DNA of 64,000 nt from Bartonella sp. AR 15-3 (lineage in GTDB: Bacteria > Pseudomonadota > Alphaproteobacteria > Rhizobiales > Rhizobiaceae): positions 806,001 to 870,000 of the forward strand of contig NZ_MUYE01000001.1 of NCBI RefSeq assembly GCF_002022445.1. The letters are read 5' to 3'. The position numbers and the translations under genes were made by a program. Position 1 is the first letter of the stretch. Each line of letters opens with the position of its first letter. Positions 53,736 to 64,000 of the stretch are shown one piece after another. The notes beneath the pieces were generated by a model. It did no database searches and was not told the DNA's origin. It was given only the letters and a program-made list of their open reading frames with translations.

Positions 53736-56099
53736 TTAGCATTCCACAATTCCTTCTTTAACAAAACGTTTATAAAGTATAAAACGAAGTGCATTAGTAA
53801 CTTTAGATGTAGAGGTAATATTGGGCACATAAACAGCTAACGTAAATGAAAAATTTTTACTATCAAATGCCGTAAAACTGGCCTGTGGCTCAGGATTTTT
53901 TAAAACTCCTTCTATTGTTGAAGCAACTTCCAACAATATTTCAACAACACGTTCTGGATCAACGTTAGTTGAAACAGTTAAAGGTACATCAATTCGCCCC
54001 ATTTTACTAGGACGAGTCCAATTACTCACATTATTATTAATAAGGCTTGAATTGGGAACAATAATTGTTTGTCGCTGAAATGTTTCAAGTTCTGTCGCAC
54101 GTACACTAATACGTTTTACAATACCGTGCACTGCCCCAGCTTCTATATAATCTCCCAATTTAAACGGCCTCCCAATCAGAATAATAAGGCCAGACACGAA
54201 ATTCTGGACGATATTCTGCAGACCAAAACCAATACCAAGCGAAAGCCCACCAGCAATAAGTGCAAAATTTCTAACATTGAATCCTGCAATTGATAATCCT
54301 ACTAAGGCTGATAAAGCAATACCACTATAATTTATGACCGTTTTGATAGAATTACGTACACCAGAATCGAACTCTCCACGCACCATTATCGTACTATCTA
54401 ACCAACTAATAAATAAGCGGCTAAAAAACAAAAAAATAAAAAAAACGATTATTCCCATGATAATAGAAATCAAAGAAATAGATATATTCCCAATTTGAAT
54501 ATTAGTCATTAATTGCCATAATATTGTTTTCATATCTGAATATGAAAAACCAAACTGCATAACAATTGGTATTGCGCAAAATACAATAACAACCAAATTT
54601 AAAAAAATGCTGCTAATAATCCCCAATCGATTCATTGCTTTTTCTTCTAAATGCAACTTTTTCATCAAAGCGCGACCAACACCCGTTCTGATAAGCTCTC
54701 CTTCGTTTCCCATAGCACAAGCGCTTCGCATTCCCAGATACATTAACACCAAAAATACACTACAAATCACAATTTGTTGCATAATAAAACGAGCTAAACC
54801 AATATAACCTAAGAAATTCATTATAATTAGCAATACTCCAAGTATAATAAGCAAAATACGTATATAAAACAACCAAGATGGAGTTTCCTCTCTTGTACTT
54901 TTGTGCTTAAATTGCAAAGGTATAAACGAGATAATAAACAACAAAATTCCTACAAGAGAAACAGCAATAAAGCTTTTTGCAATAATCAAAGAAAAAGACG
55001 CTGATATTATTCGATAAATACTATCCAGAACCGCATCCAATGCAAACACTACACCTAAAAGAGTCACACAAATTATCAATTGATATGCAGCCAACGGCGT
55101 AACATTTAAAAGACGTATCTTCGGTCTATACGGTAATAAAAGAATGACTGCTGTACGATTGAGTAAAAAGATCAATATAATTTGATGCCCAATTGTATGA
55201 AATACGTCTGTAATTATTCCTACATCTACACCAAAACTACGAAATAAAAATAAGGTTAAATAAACATAAATAGCACATACAAAAGAAGGCAGTAAAATTG
55301 AAATCAAAACAATCAATAAACGCTGTAGATAAGATACCTCATCATTCTCTTTGAAAACATAAGACTTTACATACGTAATAAATTTACTAGAAAAATATGA
55401 AAGACCTAAAGTAACAACAGATGGAATAAAAAAAGCATAAAATAATTGTAAAGGTTTAAAATAAAATACAAATTTCCACCAAGAATCAAATAATAAAATA
55501 AATTCAAAAAAGGCCTCTTTTGTTTTTTCAACAACCTCTTGAAGCATTGATATTGAAAATTTAACTTGTTTAAACATATATACAAAAAGTTCTCGAGACT
55601 GAGGAATTGTCAGTTTTTCTATCTCATTTGCAGCTAAAAATATTTCCTCCAATTGATGAATTGCTTTATTAATTCTATTTTTTTGCTCTATGATATTTGA
55701 GTATTTTTTTCTTTCGCTTTCCAATTTTTTTGGATTATCATCTAATGCAGTCGACTGATCGATAATCTCATTAACTTCATTAAGAGAAGTACGCAAAACA
55801 AATACCCCATCTATAGCTCGTTTACTGACATCTCGTGCCTGTAATCTCCATTTTGTTAAAACATGTATATCTTCTGACTTGCTTTCTAAGTTTGTTTGTA
55901 AAATTTTAATATTCTGCACAAGAGTCTCAATAACCGTTTCCTGTTGTTGAATAATTCTATCAACTGATTGTGAACCTATTGACGACTGTACGACTGTCGC
56001 AGTTGGTGATACTAAATCTCCGCATGCACTAAAACTAGAGAAAACATTGATTAGAAAAACTAAGGAAAAAAGGAAGTTTCTATTTAAAAGTGAAGACAT
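53736..56099 (-). CDS. Large MscS-family mechanosensitive channel
   Basis: This protein opens under membrane tension to release solutes during osmotic downshock. The ATG at 56097-56099 (MSSLLNRNF) gives 787 residues; a frame 21 bp longer is possible. It has a signal sequence (about 1-28) and a periplasmic coiled-coil region (about 45-190). Roughly ten membrane helices precede the MscS pore and beta domain (GVGLSLGIGFGLQNIVQNFVSG type: here GLSLGIGFGLQNIVQNF and GDYIEAGAVHGIVKRISVRATEL). It resembles the MscK/YnaI/YbiO class, but I do not assign a symbol. The surrounding spacers are large. Confidence 0.9.
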   Translation of the reverse strand: MSSLLNRNFLFSLVFLINVFSSFSACGDLVSPTATVVQSSIGSQSVDRIIQQQETVIETLVQNIKILQTNLESKSEDIHVLTKWRLQARDVSKRAIDGVFVLRTSLNEVNEIIDQSTALDDNPKKLESERKKYSNIIEQKNRINKAIHQLEEIFLAANEIEKLTIPQSRELFVYMFKQVKFSISMLQEVVEKTKEAFFEFILLFDSWWKFVFYFKPLQLFYAFFIPSVVTLGLSYFSSKFITYVKSYVFKENDEVSYLQRLLIVLISILLPSFVCAIYVYLTLFLFRSFGVDVGIITDVFHTIGHQIILIFLLNRTAVILLLPYRPKIRLLNVTPLAAYQLIICVTLLGVVFALDAVLDSIYRIISASFSLIIAKSFIAVSLVGILLFIISFIPLQFKHKSTREETPSWLFYIRILLIILGVLLIIMNFLGYIGLARFIMQQIVICSVFLVLMYLGMRSACAMGNEGELIRTGVGRALMKKLHLEEKAMNRLGIISSIFLNLVVIVFCAIPIVMQFGFSYSDMKTILWQLMTNIQIGNISISLISIIMGIIVFFIFLFFSRLFISWLDSTIMVRGEFDSGVRNSIKTVINYSGIALSALVGLSIAGFNVRNFALIAGGLSLGIGFGLQNIVQNFVSGLIILIGRPFKLGDYIEAGAVHGIVKRISVRATELETFQRQTIIVPNSSLINNNVSNWTRPSKMGRIDVPLTVSTNVDPERVVEILLEVASTIEGVLKNPEPQASFTAFDSKNFSFTLAVYVPNITSTSKVTNALRFILYKRFVKEGIVEC

Positions 56100-56120
56100 A
56101 TTTATCTTAAGAATAAGCAT

Positions 56121-56695
56121 TTATTGAGTACTCCCTTAAAATTATGATATGCGATAAACATCTCGTTTTTTATAAAACAAGCTTATAAAAACCTTCTCTC
56201 ATCCAATAATGCTGATAAGTATAAGTTAAAATCAACAATAGAAAAAAGCACTTAACTGTGTTTTTTTGCATTCACATTGTAAAAAAGAAATTCTTTTTCT
56301 TTATAATTTGTCTTTTTTATCCAATTCTAGCATTTTGGATAATATTTGGTTCAAAAACCTATATCTATCTAAACAACTCAATGATTGTAAAATTTAAATA
56401 GTGCTCTTTTCTCAAAGAAACAGATATAATCAGTTTCATTATAAAAGTTGTAAATAAAAAATTGCAATATCCTATGAATACCATAACTTAATAGCTGTAC
56501 TTCTTCAAAATATATTAGTATTGAATGTGTTTTCAATTCTTGCCATAATTTTTCTATATACTTTCAAAGTCTTTAAACGCAAAATTTTTAAATCGACATT
56601 TACCTCCTTTTACTTGATTTATAAAAACAATTTTATTTTACTTTTTTCTTGTCTAATTTTGGTTATTTTAACGTATCTACTAATTGGAATATATC
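56121..56695. other. 575-bp spacer between the channel gene and secDF
   Basis: This divergent AT-rich spacer must carry the promoters of both genes. Nothing else is recognisable. An in-frame start 12 bp before secDF is not supported by a ribosome binding site. Confidence 0.5.
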
Positions 56696-59221
56696 ATGCG
56701 TACACCTGCTTGGCTGGCTACTATTTATTGTTTCATTCTTTTAAGCGGCATTTATGTTGCCTTGCCGAACTTATTTTCGCAAGAGCAAATCAAAAATTCA
56801 AAATTCCTGCCTAATACCCATGTAACACTTGGGCTTGACCTTCAGGGAGGCTCTTCCCTTTTACTCGAAGTAGATACCAAAACATTAAAGAGAGATCAGT
56901 TACGTACAGTTTTAAGTAATGTACGTACAAAATTGCGTGAAGCAAAAATTCATACATCCAGTATTCGCATCATTGAAGATAGTATTGTTGTTGTTCTTTA
57001 TGATACCACACAAAATAAAAAAACCGTTACTACTTTAGAAACATTGATCACGCCTATACACAATAGCTTTGGTACGACAACTAGTGACATTGCGATTAAT
57101 AATCAAAATGAAACTATTCGTGTGACATTAACTGAATCTGGTATAAATGATCGTGTTAGCAAAGCTATCGAGCAAAGCTTGGAAATTATTCGCCGTCGTA
57201 TTGATCAAGTCGGTGTTACTGAACCTGCTATCCAAAAGGTAGGAACCAATCGTATTATGGTTCAATTGCCTGGCCTACAAGATCCAAAACAATTACGTGA
57301 TCTTATAGGAACTACTGCTAAAATGACTTTTCATCTTGTAGCTTCTAATGTCGATATCAATAATCCACCTATAGGTGTTTCAATTCTTTCTGGTTATACT
57401 GATGCAAATCAAAAATATGCAATTTATGACCAAATTGCTTTAGATGGAAATGTTCTTAAAGATGCACGGGCAGGATTTGATCCGCAAATACCAGGGCGCT
57501 CTATCATCTCATTCACTATGAATTCTATCGGTTCAAAGATATTTGCAGAAATAACACGCCAACATATTAATCGTCCTTTTGCAATTGTTCTTGATAATAA
57601 AGTCTTAACTGCTCCCGTCATTAATAGTGTCATCCCTAATGGACAAGGACAAATTACAGGCAATTTTGATTCTAAAGAAGCATCAACTCTTGCTGCTCTA
57701 CTAAGAGCTGGTGCTTTACCGGCACCATTAACTGTTATTGAAGAAAGAACTGTAGGTCCAAATCTTGGTGCTGATTCTATCAAAATGGGCTTATATACAG
57801 GCATTATAGGCTTTATTCTCGTTACAGTCTTTATTTTTCTTTTATACGGCATCTGGGGTATTATTGCTGATATAGCAATAGCATTGCATGCTATTTTGAT
57901 ATTCTCTGCTCTAAGTCTTCTTGGTGCAACACTTACCTTACCTGGCATTGCTGGTATTATTTTAGGTATTGGTATCGCTGTTGATGCCAATATTTTAATT
58001 AATGAACGTATTCGCGAAGAAAGCCAAAAAGATATAAGTGCCTTCGCTGCTTTAGATCGTGGATTTAAACAAGCTTTTGCAACTATTCTTGATGCCAATG
58101 TGACAGCTGTTATTGCAACTGTTTTACTATTTTGGTTTGGTACCGGCCCAGTTCGCGGTTTTGCTGTAACAATGTTGCTTGGCATTATTATATCGATGTT
58201 TACTGAAATCACCATAGTACGAATTATGATGATTTGGGTAGTGAATAAATGGAAAATAAAAAAACTGAAACTTCAGTCTTTTTTCAATTTTATCCCTAAA
58301 AATACCACTTTTCGTTTCATGAATGCTCGTTTCATTGGTATTGCTATTTCAATTGTTTTATCTCTGTTTTCAATTTTTTTGTTTTTTAAACCTGGTTTAA
58401 ACTTTGGAATTGATTTCGTTGGTGGCAGCCAAATGACCATTACGACAAAAACACCTGCAAATTTGGCAACTTTGCGTTCACATCTTTCTGCTCTTAATAT
58501 TGGTGAAGTTACACTACAGAATATTGATAATGAAAATACGATACTGATTCGCATACAGCAACAAAGTGGTGGAGAAATTCAACACACTATTGCTATTGAT
58601 AAAGTCAAAAAAACTTTGCAAAGCATTTACCCAGATACAATATTTGATCAAACAGAAATTGTTGGTCCTAAAATTTCAGGTGAGCTTGCTACAGCTGGTG
58701 TTACTGCTGTCATTCTAGCAATAGCCGCTATGTCTCTCTATATCTGGTGGCGCTTTGAATGGTTTTTTGCGATCGGAGCAATAGTTACACTTATCCTTGA
58801 TATTACAAAAATGATTGGTTTTTTTGTTTTATTTCAATTTGATTTCAATTTAACAGCCATTGCTGCTCTTTTGACAATTGTTGGTTATTCAATTAACGAT
58901 AAAGTCGTTGTGTATGATCGAATGCGTGAAAATATGCGTCTTTATAAACAAACACCACTGCGTGAAATAATTGATCTTTCAATTAATCAGGTTTTTATAC
59001 GCTGTATTTTTACATCAGCCACTACGGTATTAGCTATGTTACCTATGGCTCTATGGGGAGGAAGTGCTGTTAATAATTTTGCGTGGCCGATAGTCTTTGG
59101 GATTATTATTGCAACATCCTCTTCTATTTTTATTGCAGCTCCCATTTTATTATTATTAAATAATTGGTGCTATAGGAAAAATAAAAGAAACAACAATTCA
59201 AATTATATAACTACTAATTAA
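56696..59221 (+). CDS. secDF: Fused protein-export membrane protein SecDF
   Basis: SecDF uses the proton gradient to finish export of proteins passing through SecYEG. The ATG at 56696 (MRTPAWLATIY) gives 841 residues with twelve predicted membrane helices. Residues 1-~510 are SecD (GLDLQGGSSLLLEVD, GVTEPAIQKVG, LPGIAGIILGIGIAVDANILINERIRE). Residues ~540-841 are SecF (GLNFGIDFVGGSQM, LTIVGYSINDKVVVYDRMREN). The fused form occurs in rhizobia. Complete, with normal motifs. Confidence 0.97.
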   Translation: MRTPAWLATIYCFILLSGIYVALPNLFSQEQIKNSKFLPNTHVTLGLDLQGGSSLLLEVDTKTLKRDQLRTVLSNVRTKLREAKIHTSSIRIIEDSIVVVLYDTTQNKKTVTTLETLITPIHNSFGTTTSDIAINNQNETIRVTLTESGINDRVSKAIEQSLEIIRRRIDQVGVTEPAIQKVGTNRIMVQLPGLQDPKQLRDLIGTTAKMTFHLVASNVDINNPPIGVSILSGYTDANQKYAIYDQIALDGNVLKDARAGFDPQIPGRSIISFTMNSIGSKIFAEITRQHINRPFAIVLDNKVLTAPVINSVIPNGQGQITGNFDSKEASTLAALLRAGALPAPLTVIEERTVGPNLGADSIKMGLYTGIIGFILVTVFIFLLYGIWGIIADIAIALHAILIFSALSLLGATLTLPGIAGIILGIGIAVDANILINERIREESQKDISAFAALDRGFKQAFATILDANVTAVIATVLLFWFGTGPVRGFAVTMLLGIIISMFTEITIVRIMMIWVVNKWKIKKLKLQSFFNFIPKNTTFRFMNARFIGIAISIVLSLFSIFLFFKPGLNFGIDFVGGSQMTITTKTPANLATLRSHLSALNIGEVTLQNIDNENTILIRIQQQSGGEIQHTIAIDKVKKTLQSIYPDTIFDQTEIVGPKISGELATAGVTAVILAIAAMSLYIWWRFEWFFAIGAIVTLILDITKMIGFFVLFQFDFNLTAIAALLTIVGYSINDKVVVYDRMRENMRLYKQTPLREIIDLSINQVFIRCIFTSATTVLAMLPMALWGGSAVNNFAWPIVFGIIIATSSSIFIAAPILLLLNNWCYRKNKRNNNSNYITTN

Positions 59222-59319
59222 AATAGCGCGTTAATTTATATAATATGTTATTCTTTTTTCTTTTTAAAAATTATAATCATTGTGACAACTATTTCTAAAG
59301 AAAGCACTATACTATAATT

Positions 59320-61074
59320 ATGCCTCACGATACGCCATTAATTACAACTATTGTTGCAGGTTTATGTTTAGCATTTATTTTCGGAATGATTGCTAACCGT
59401 TTGCGTGTCTCTCCATTAGTAGGATATCTATTAGCTGGTGTCATTGTAGGACCTAATGTTGGGAGTTTTAAAGTAGACTCTGTTTTGATCAACCAACTTG
59501 CTGAAATCGGCGTTATTTTGCTGATGTTTGGTGTTGGATTGCATTTTTCATTAAAAGATCTTTTATCTGTTAAAGCCATAGCTATTCCTGCAGCTATTAT
59601 ACAAATGGTATTTGCTACTTTTCTTGGCTTATGCCTCGGTTGGATTATGGGATGGGGATTTAGTGATGGTTTAGTATTTGGTTTAGCATTATCGACAGCA
59701 AGTACTGTAATCTTGCTGCGTGCTCTGCAAGAACGATACTTGATTGAAACAGAAAAAGGACGTATTGCCATTGGTTGGTTAATTATTGAAGATTTAGCTA
59801 TGGTTCTAATCCTAGTTCTTATGCCTGCACTAGCAAACATCCTTGGTAATACAAAAAAGGAACCAATCGATCCTCTTATTCAATGGCTCAATTTAAACAC
59901 CTGGGGAATTGTTGGCCTAACAATTTTAAAAATCATTATATTTTTTGCTCTAATGTTCGTTATTGGCAAGCGTTTTATACCATGGTTACTAAAAGTGAGC
60001 GCACAATCTGGATCGCGTGAATTGTTTCGCCTTAGTGTTTTTGCTATTGCATTAGGAGTAGCTTTTGGAGCTGCTCATTTATTTGGTGTTTCACTGTCTC
60101 TTGGTGCTTTTTTTGCAGGTATGATGATGAGCGAGTCAGAATTAAGTCATCGTGCAGCAGAAGAATCTTTACCACTGCGAGATGCATTCTCAGTTCTTTT
60201 TTTTGTTTCTGTGGGCATGTTATTCGATCCTACGAAAATTCTGACCAACTTTTTTTCTCTTCTCGCAACCTTATCGATTATCATCGTAGGAAAATCTGCT
60301 GTTGCTTTTTTTATTGTTAAAGCTTTCCGCTATTCCAATGGAATAGCTTTGACTATTTCGGCCAGCCTGGCACAAATTGGAGAATTTTCTTTTATCCTTA
60401 CAGGACTGGGTTCAAGCCTTGGACTTTTAAATAACAACGCTCGCGATTTAATTCTTGGAGGTGCAATTCTTTCTATCTTGCTCAATCCTCTTGTTTTTAT
60501 TGCTGTTGATAAAATTAAAAAATATCTAGAAAATTCTTCTGCTAACTCGCAAGATAAACAAACAATTATTAATATCAATCCTGAAGATTTCGATGAAGAA
60601 GCTCTATCAATTACTTCAAAAACTAACCATATTGTGATTATTGGTTATAGCTGTATTGGAAAATACATAACACTGCCTTTAATAGAAAGAGGTCAGCCTA
60701 TTATAGTAGTTGAAGAATCAAAGCGTCTTGCTGATAAAGCAATAGCAAATGGAATAGAAACCATTTGTGGTAATATCATTAAAAAGGAAATTATTAATGC
60801 AGCCAATATTAAAAGCGCATGTAAAGTCGTTATTACAATGCGAAGTACCATTGAAGCGGGACAATGTATAGTAAATATACGCCATCTGAACAAAAACCTT
60901 CAAATAATCGCTCATGCACTATCTGAATCAGAAACATCTTATTTAATGGATTTAGGAGCAGATATTGTAGTAACGAATGACAAAGAAATCGCTAATGGTT
61001 TTATTGAGTATATAATTGGACAGCGATCTGTAACAAATACGCTTAATAACGAATTAACTTTACAAAAAATGTAA
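59320..61074 (+). CDS. KefB-type monovalent cation:proton antiporter
   Basis: The 584-residue protein has a CPA2 antiporter domain with about twelve membrane helices (residues 8-400) and a C-terminal RCK/TrkA-N nucleotide-binding domain (about 425-575). CPA2 hallmarks are LVGYLLAGVIVGP, the AEIGVILLMFGVGLHFSL region, and the ALSTASTVILLRAL stretch. The RCK loop reads IVIIGYSCIGKY, where the middle Gly of GxGxxG is Ser, so nucleotide binding may be weakened. The family exports K+ or Na+ and is often linked to glutathione gating. It is co-directional with the next gene, 27 bp apart. Confidence 0.9.
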   Translation: MPHDTPLITTIVAGLCLAFIFGMIANRLRVSPLVGYLLAGVIVGPNVGSFKVDSVLINQLAEIGVILLMFGVGLHFSLKDLLSVKAIAIPAAIIQMVFATFLGLCLGWIMGWGFSDGLVFGLALSTASTVILLRALQERYLIETEKGRIAIGWLIIEDLAMVLILVLMPALANILGNTKKEPIDPLIQWLNLNTWGIVGLTILKIIIFFALMFVIGKRFIPWLLKVSAQSGSRELFRLSVFAIALGVAFGAAHLFGVSLSLGAFFAGMMMSESELSHRAAEESLPLRDAFSVLFFVSVGMLFDPTKILTNFFSLLATLSIIIVGKSAVAFFIVKAFRYSNGIALTISASLAQIGEFSFILTGLGSSLGLLNNNARDLILGGAILSILLNPLVFIAVDKIKKYLENSSANSQDKQTIININPEDFDEEALSITSKTNHIVIIGYSCIGKYITLPLIERGQPIIVVEESKRLADKAIANGIETICGNIIKKEIINAANIKSACKVVITMRSTIEAGQCIVNIRHLNKNLQIIAHALSESETSYLMDLGADIVVTNDKEIANGFIEYIIGQRSVTNTLNNELTLQKM

Positions 61075-61101
61075 ACAAAAACCAAAACGGGTAAATGAAG
61101 T

Positions 61102-62055
61102 GTGAAACTACAGAAATTTATATGGCCATTTATTGGCATTTTAGCAATGTTGATATCGATTCGCATTCTTTATATAAAGTTATCTGCTATTTCGTTTAGT
61201 GCTGTATTAGAACGTCTTTCTAATTTAAGCACGCATCATTGGCTTTTAGCCTGTCTTTGTTCATTCATTGCTTATACAGCTCTTGCTGGTTATGATCGAA
61301 TTGCCTTGCAACATCTTGGTCGTAAAATTTCTTGGATATTTATAGCTATATGTTCATTCACTACTTATGCGCTCTCACATAATATCGGTGCATCAGTTTT
61401 TTCTGGTGCTATCGTACGTTATCGCGCTTATACAATAAAAGGGCTAAGTGGAACAGAAATTGCTATATTAGTGGCCTTTTGTTCATTCACTTTTGTAATT
61501 GGTACAATCTTACTTTCTGGTATTGTCTTAATTTTACAACCAGAAATTATTACCCTCATTCACAATGATCTTCCCAAGTGGCTAGGAAAGATAATTGGTG
61601 TAATTTTACTGACCTGTATAGCTCTTTATATTTTCGGCAGTTGGTTGCAGTTAAAACCCTTACGTATAAGCAAAAAAATTCAGCTTTTTTATCCACGGCT
61701 TAAAATTGTTATTCGACAACTTATTATTAGCCCATTAGAGATTTTAGGAGCAGCAGGAATTATATATGCTGTACTACCACATGATGCTGATATTAATTTT
61801 ATCTCTGTACTTGGCGTATTCCTTGCCTCTTTCTCCATAACTCTTCTCTCTAACGCCCCCGCAGGAGGTATAGGAGTACTTGAGGCTTTATTTATAACAG
61901 GTATGCCTAATATAGACCCCACCGATGTTATTGCAGCAATTATCGTATTTAGAATGCTTTATTTGATCATACCATTTATCATTTCACTATTCTTTATAGC
62001 AATTTTTGAAACCAACCAATATTTTAAACGCATACAAAAAAAACCGCCTGAATAA
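61102..62055 (+). CDS. UPF0104 / lysylphosphatidylglycerol synthase-like membrane protein
   Basis: The 317-residue protein has seven to eight membrane helices and the UPF0104 pattern: YDRIALQHLGRKISWIFIAICSFTTYALSHNIGASVFSGAIVRYRAY, and NAPAGGIGVLEALFI. It corresponds to the membrane half of MprF-like proteins. It lacks the aminoacyl-transferase domain, so it may flip lipids rather than make aminoacyl lipids. The start is GTG at 61102. Predicted role is from family resemblance only. Confidence 0.85.
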   Translation: MKLQKFIWPFIGILAMLISIRILYIKLSAISFSAVLERLSNLSTHHWLLACLCSFIAYTALAGYDRIALQHLGRKISWIFIAICSFTTYALSHNIGASVFSGAIVRYRAYTIKGLSGTEIAILVAFCSFTFVIGTILLSGIVLILQPEIITLIHNDLPKWLGKIIGVILLTCIALYIFGSWLQLKPLRISKKIQLFYPRLKIVIRQLIISPLEILGAAGIIYAVLPHDADINFISVLGVFLASFSITLLSNAPAGGIGVLEALFITGMPNIDPTDVIAAIIVFRMLYLIIPFIISLFFIAIFETNQYFKRIQKKPPE

Positions 62056-62279
62056 AAAAGAATTATATTATGTTGATACAAACTAATATCTAACTTAACT
62101 AATAAGATTTCCACAGGAGAACTCGTTTAAAGCTTAATTCCTTCACATATGATTAGCAATCTACTACTGTGATAATACTTGAGTAATCGATACAAATAAT
62201 TTTTTCATTATTTCAGTTATTGATTATAATTAAGTTTTCTTCTCCATTTATTTTATTACCACAACAATTAGTATTTCTA

Positions 62280-63830
62280 CTACACAACAATTGGAGAAAT
62301 AAGAACTTTAGAGATATTCCGGCGATCCATTTCAACGACTTTAAAACATAAACCTTCAGCTTCAAAACTTTCACCTTCATTTGGTAAATACCCCAAACGC
62401 CAAAGCATAAACCCTGCAAGCGTAGTATAACGGTCTGCGTCATCAACAAGATTACGTTCAAGATAACCGCTTAAACGACGGATATCAGCATATCCCTCAA
62501 CAAGTAGCTTTCCGTCTTCGAGTTTTTCTGCCACAACAGATTCATCATCATCAGGAAAATCACCTGCAATCGCTTCAAAAATATCTGTTGGTGTTGCAAT
62601 ACCTTTCAAAGATCCATGCTCATCAACAATAATCGCAAGTTGAATTGGAGAATGACGTAATTTCTCCATTAATCTTAAAACACCTGTATTTTCATGAACA
62701 ACAAGTGGCTCACGCATAGCTTTTTGCCAATTAATTTTTTTACCCTCAGCTAAATTTAAAAGAAGGTCTTTCGTCAAAGCGACACCGACAAATTCATCTA
62801 CTTTTTCACGCGCAAGAATTAAGCGACTATGCTTAACTCGTTGCAATTCTTCACGCATTGCATTTTCGTCACCATTTAAATCTAACCATTCAACTTCATT
62901 ACGTGGTGACATAATAGAACGCACAGGGCGATCTGCTAAATCAAGAACACCACGAATCATTTCTTTTTCTTCTGGCCGAAAAATTTCTGAAGTAGTAGCT
63001 TGTTCAACAATGACATCTACAGTTTCGCTAAGATTTCCAGCTTTTTTTCCACCTCCTAAGAGCCTCAAGACAGCATCAGCCGTCCGTTCACGTAGATCAT
63101 TTGTCGTAATCATCTTTTCACGATTACGACGTCCAATTTGATTAAAAACTTCAATGACAACTGAAAAACCAATTGCAGCATACAAATAACCCTTTGGAAT
63201 ATGAAAGCCAAAGCCCTCAACAATGAGAGCAAAACCAATCATCATCAAGAAGCCAAGACACAAAATCACAATAGTAGGATGACGATTAACAAAATTCATA
63301 AGGATTCCTGATCCCCACATCATCACACCCATAGCGATAATAACCGCTATATACATAACCATTGTTTGGTCTTTAGCAATCATACCCGTTGCGGTGATAA
63401 TACTATCAAGAGAAAACACTGCATCAAGCACAACAATTTGAATAATCACTTGCCAAAAAACAGCATAAATAACTCCTTTTTTTTGTGTATGCATTGTACC
63501 TTCTAATCTTTCGTGTAATTCCAATGTTCCTTTCGCTAATAAAAAAGCTCCACCACCAATCAAGATTAGGTTATGCCAACTAAATACAAAGGATGAGATG
63601 GAAAGAATTACCCTATCAAAACTCATTACCCAACCAATAACCGTGAGAAGACAAAGTCGCATCAATAACGCTAAAGTTAGCCCTATAAAACATGCACGAT
63701 CACGTAAATGTAACGGTAATTTTTCTGCTAAGATCGCAATAAAAACAAGATTATCTATGCCTAAAACAATTTCGAGAAAAATTAATGTAACCAAGCCAAA
63801 CCACGCATGGGGATCAGTGATCCATTCCAT
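62280..63830 (-). CDS. TerC-family membrane protein with CBS pair and CorC domain
   Basis: The 516-residue protein joins three parts: a TerC domain with seven to eight membrane helices (residues 1-~240; [21 protein letters not shown]), a CBS pair (about 300-420; [18 protein letters not shown] and [35 protein letters not shown]) and a C-terminal CorC/HlyC-type domain (about 430-516). This family (YoaE/YegH group) is thought to move or handle metal ions, with CBS domains sensing nucleotides. It lies in the opposite orientation to its left neighbour. No operon partner is visible. Confidence 0.92.
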   Translation of the reverse strand: MEWITDPHAWFGLVTLIFLEIVLGIDNLVFIAILAEKLPLHLRDRACFIGLTLALLMRLCLLTVIGWVMSFDRVILSISSFVFSWHNLILIGGGAFLLAKGTLELHERLEGTMHTQKKGVIYAVFWQVIIQIVVLDAVFSLDSIITATGMIAKDQTMVMYIAVIIAMGVMMWGSGILMNFVNRHPTIVILCLGFLMMIGFALIVEGFGFHIPKGYLYAAIGFSVVIEVFNQIGRRNREKMITTNDLRERTADAVLRLLGGGKKAGNLSETVDVIVEQATTSEIFRPEEKEMIRGVLDLADRPVRSIMSPRNEVEWLDLNGDENAMREELQRVKHSRLILAREKVDEFVGVALTKDLLLNLAEGKKINWQKAMREPLVVHENTGVLRLMEKLRHSPIQLAIIVDEHGSLKGIATPTDIFEAIAGDFPDDDESVVAEKLEDGKLLVEGYADIRRLSGYLERNLVDDADRYTTLAGFMLWRLGYLPNEGESFEAEGLCFKVVEMDRRNISKVLISPIVV

Positions 63831-64000
63831 TATAGCTCACCCTTTAAAAATATCTTTAAAATTAAAAAGCTTAAGTACATGTTGCTGATGAAAAAGATCA
63901 TAAACTTTCATCCGCATAAGTAATCAATAATATTGAGTACAAATAAATTACATGCAAAAGTAAGTATCTTCAAAGCAGCGTTTGAACCCATATGGTTATT

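Noticed and set aside
56521-56814. 97-codon forward frame before secDF
   Set aside because: It runs out of frame into secDF, begins at TTG without a ribosome binding site and is just hydrophobic AT-rich sequence.
57424-58215. 263-codon reverse frame inside secDF
   Set aside because: It lies wholly antisense to the clear SecDF coding frame and shows no family motif; it is a shadow of low-stop hydrophobic codons.
59325-59840. 171-codon reverse frame inside the KefB-type gene
   Set aside because: Antisense to a well-supported antiporter gene; composition is typical of a complementary frame.

Overview
The window reads as a chromosomal segment of a Bartonella species (Alphaproteobacteria, Hyphomicrobiales). 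The DNA is AT-rich. It carries a VirB type IV secretion system next to Fic-BID effectors of the Bep type, which is a Bartonella signature. It also has rhizobial-type housekeeping genes: RirA, NtrY/NtrX, an IspDF fusion, a PDH E1-beta with its own lipoyl domain, an NDUFA12-like protein and a SecDF fusion. The bep genes follow virB11 directly and no virD4 is visible. This differs from the virB11-(small gene)-virD4-bepA order I recall for the B. henselae group, so another lineage, or one copy of an amplified locus, is possible. The species call is inference.

Region 1-11.8 kb (minus strand) is the secretion island. It has a complete, tightly packed virB2-virB11 operon with many ATGA-type overlaps, then a full-length Bep (Fic plus BID) and a second Bep that runs off the left edge. 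Both Fic motifs depart from the canonical HxFx(D/E)GN(G/K)RxxR. Between virB5 and virB6 lies what looks like a decayed copy of the 3' half of virB5, and the virB6 start region is tandemly duplicated. Beyond virB2 sit a secreted nuclease-fold protein that has lost its catalytic residues and a frameshifted 3' fragment of glnA, which probably marks the island border.

Region 13.5-31.3 kb is housekeeping, mostly on the minus strand: a DUF2155 protein, an NDUFA12-like protein, gatB, tig, tRNA-Leu(TAG), trmFO (plus strand), HU, lon, clpX, clpP, a DXD glycosyltransferase, trkA, ntrX and ntrY. Tig, Lon and ClpXP form a protein-quality-control block. NtrYX-TrkA is present, but ntrB, ntrC and dusB are absent from the position they occupy in many relatives.

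Region 31.4-47 kb has rirA, ispDF (apparently with an ATT start) and a short cinA on the plus strand. On the minus strand follow ratA, lipA, lpdA, pdhC, pdhB, pdhA, ftsB, a broken TM2-domain gene, eno, kdsA, pyrG, secG and tpiA. LipA and the pyruvate dehydrogenase genes form one functional unit: lipoate is made and then attached to E2 and to the extra lipoyl domain on E1-beta. Enolase supplies the preceding glycolytic step.

Region 47-64 kb holds ppiD, a 1.7-kb AT-rich gene desert, cycA, ilvC, a large MscS-family channel, secDF, a KefB-type antiporter, a UPF0104 membrane protein and a TerC-CBS-CorC protein. Several long spacers (19.5-20.1, 49.0-50.7, 53.2-53.7 and 56.1-56.7 kb) hold no recognisable gene, as expected of a shrinking genome. 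I found no CRISPR array, insertion sequence, rRNA or replication origin.
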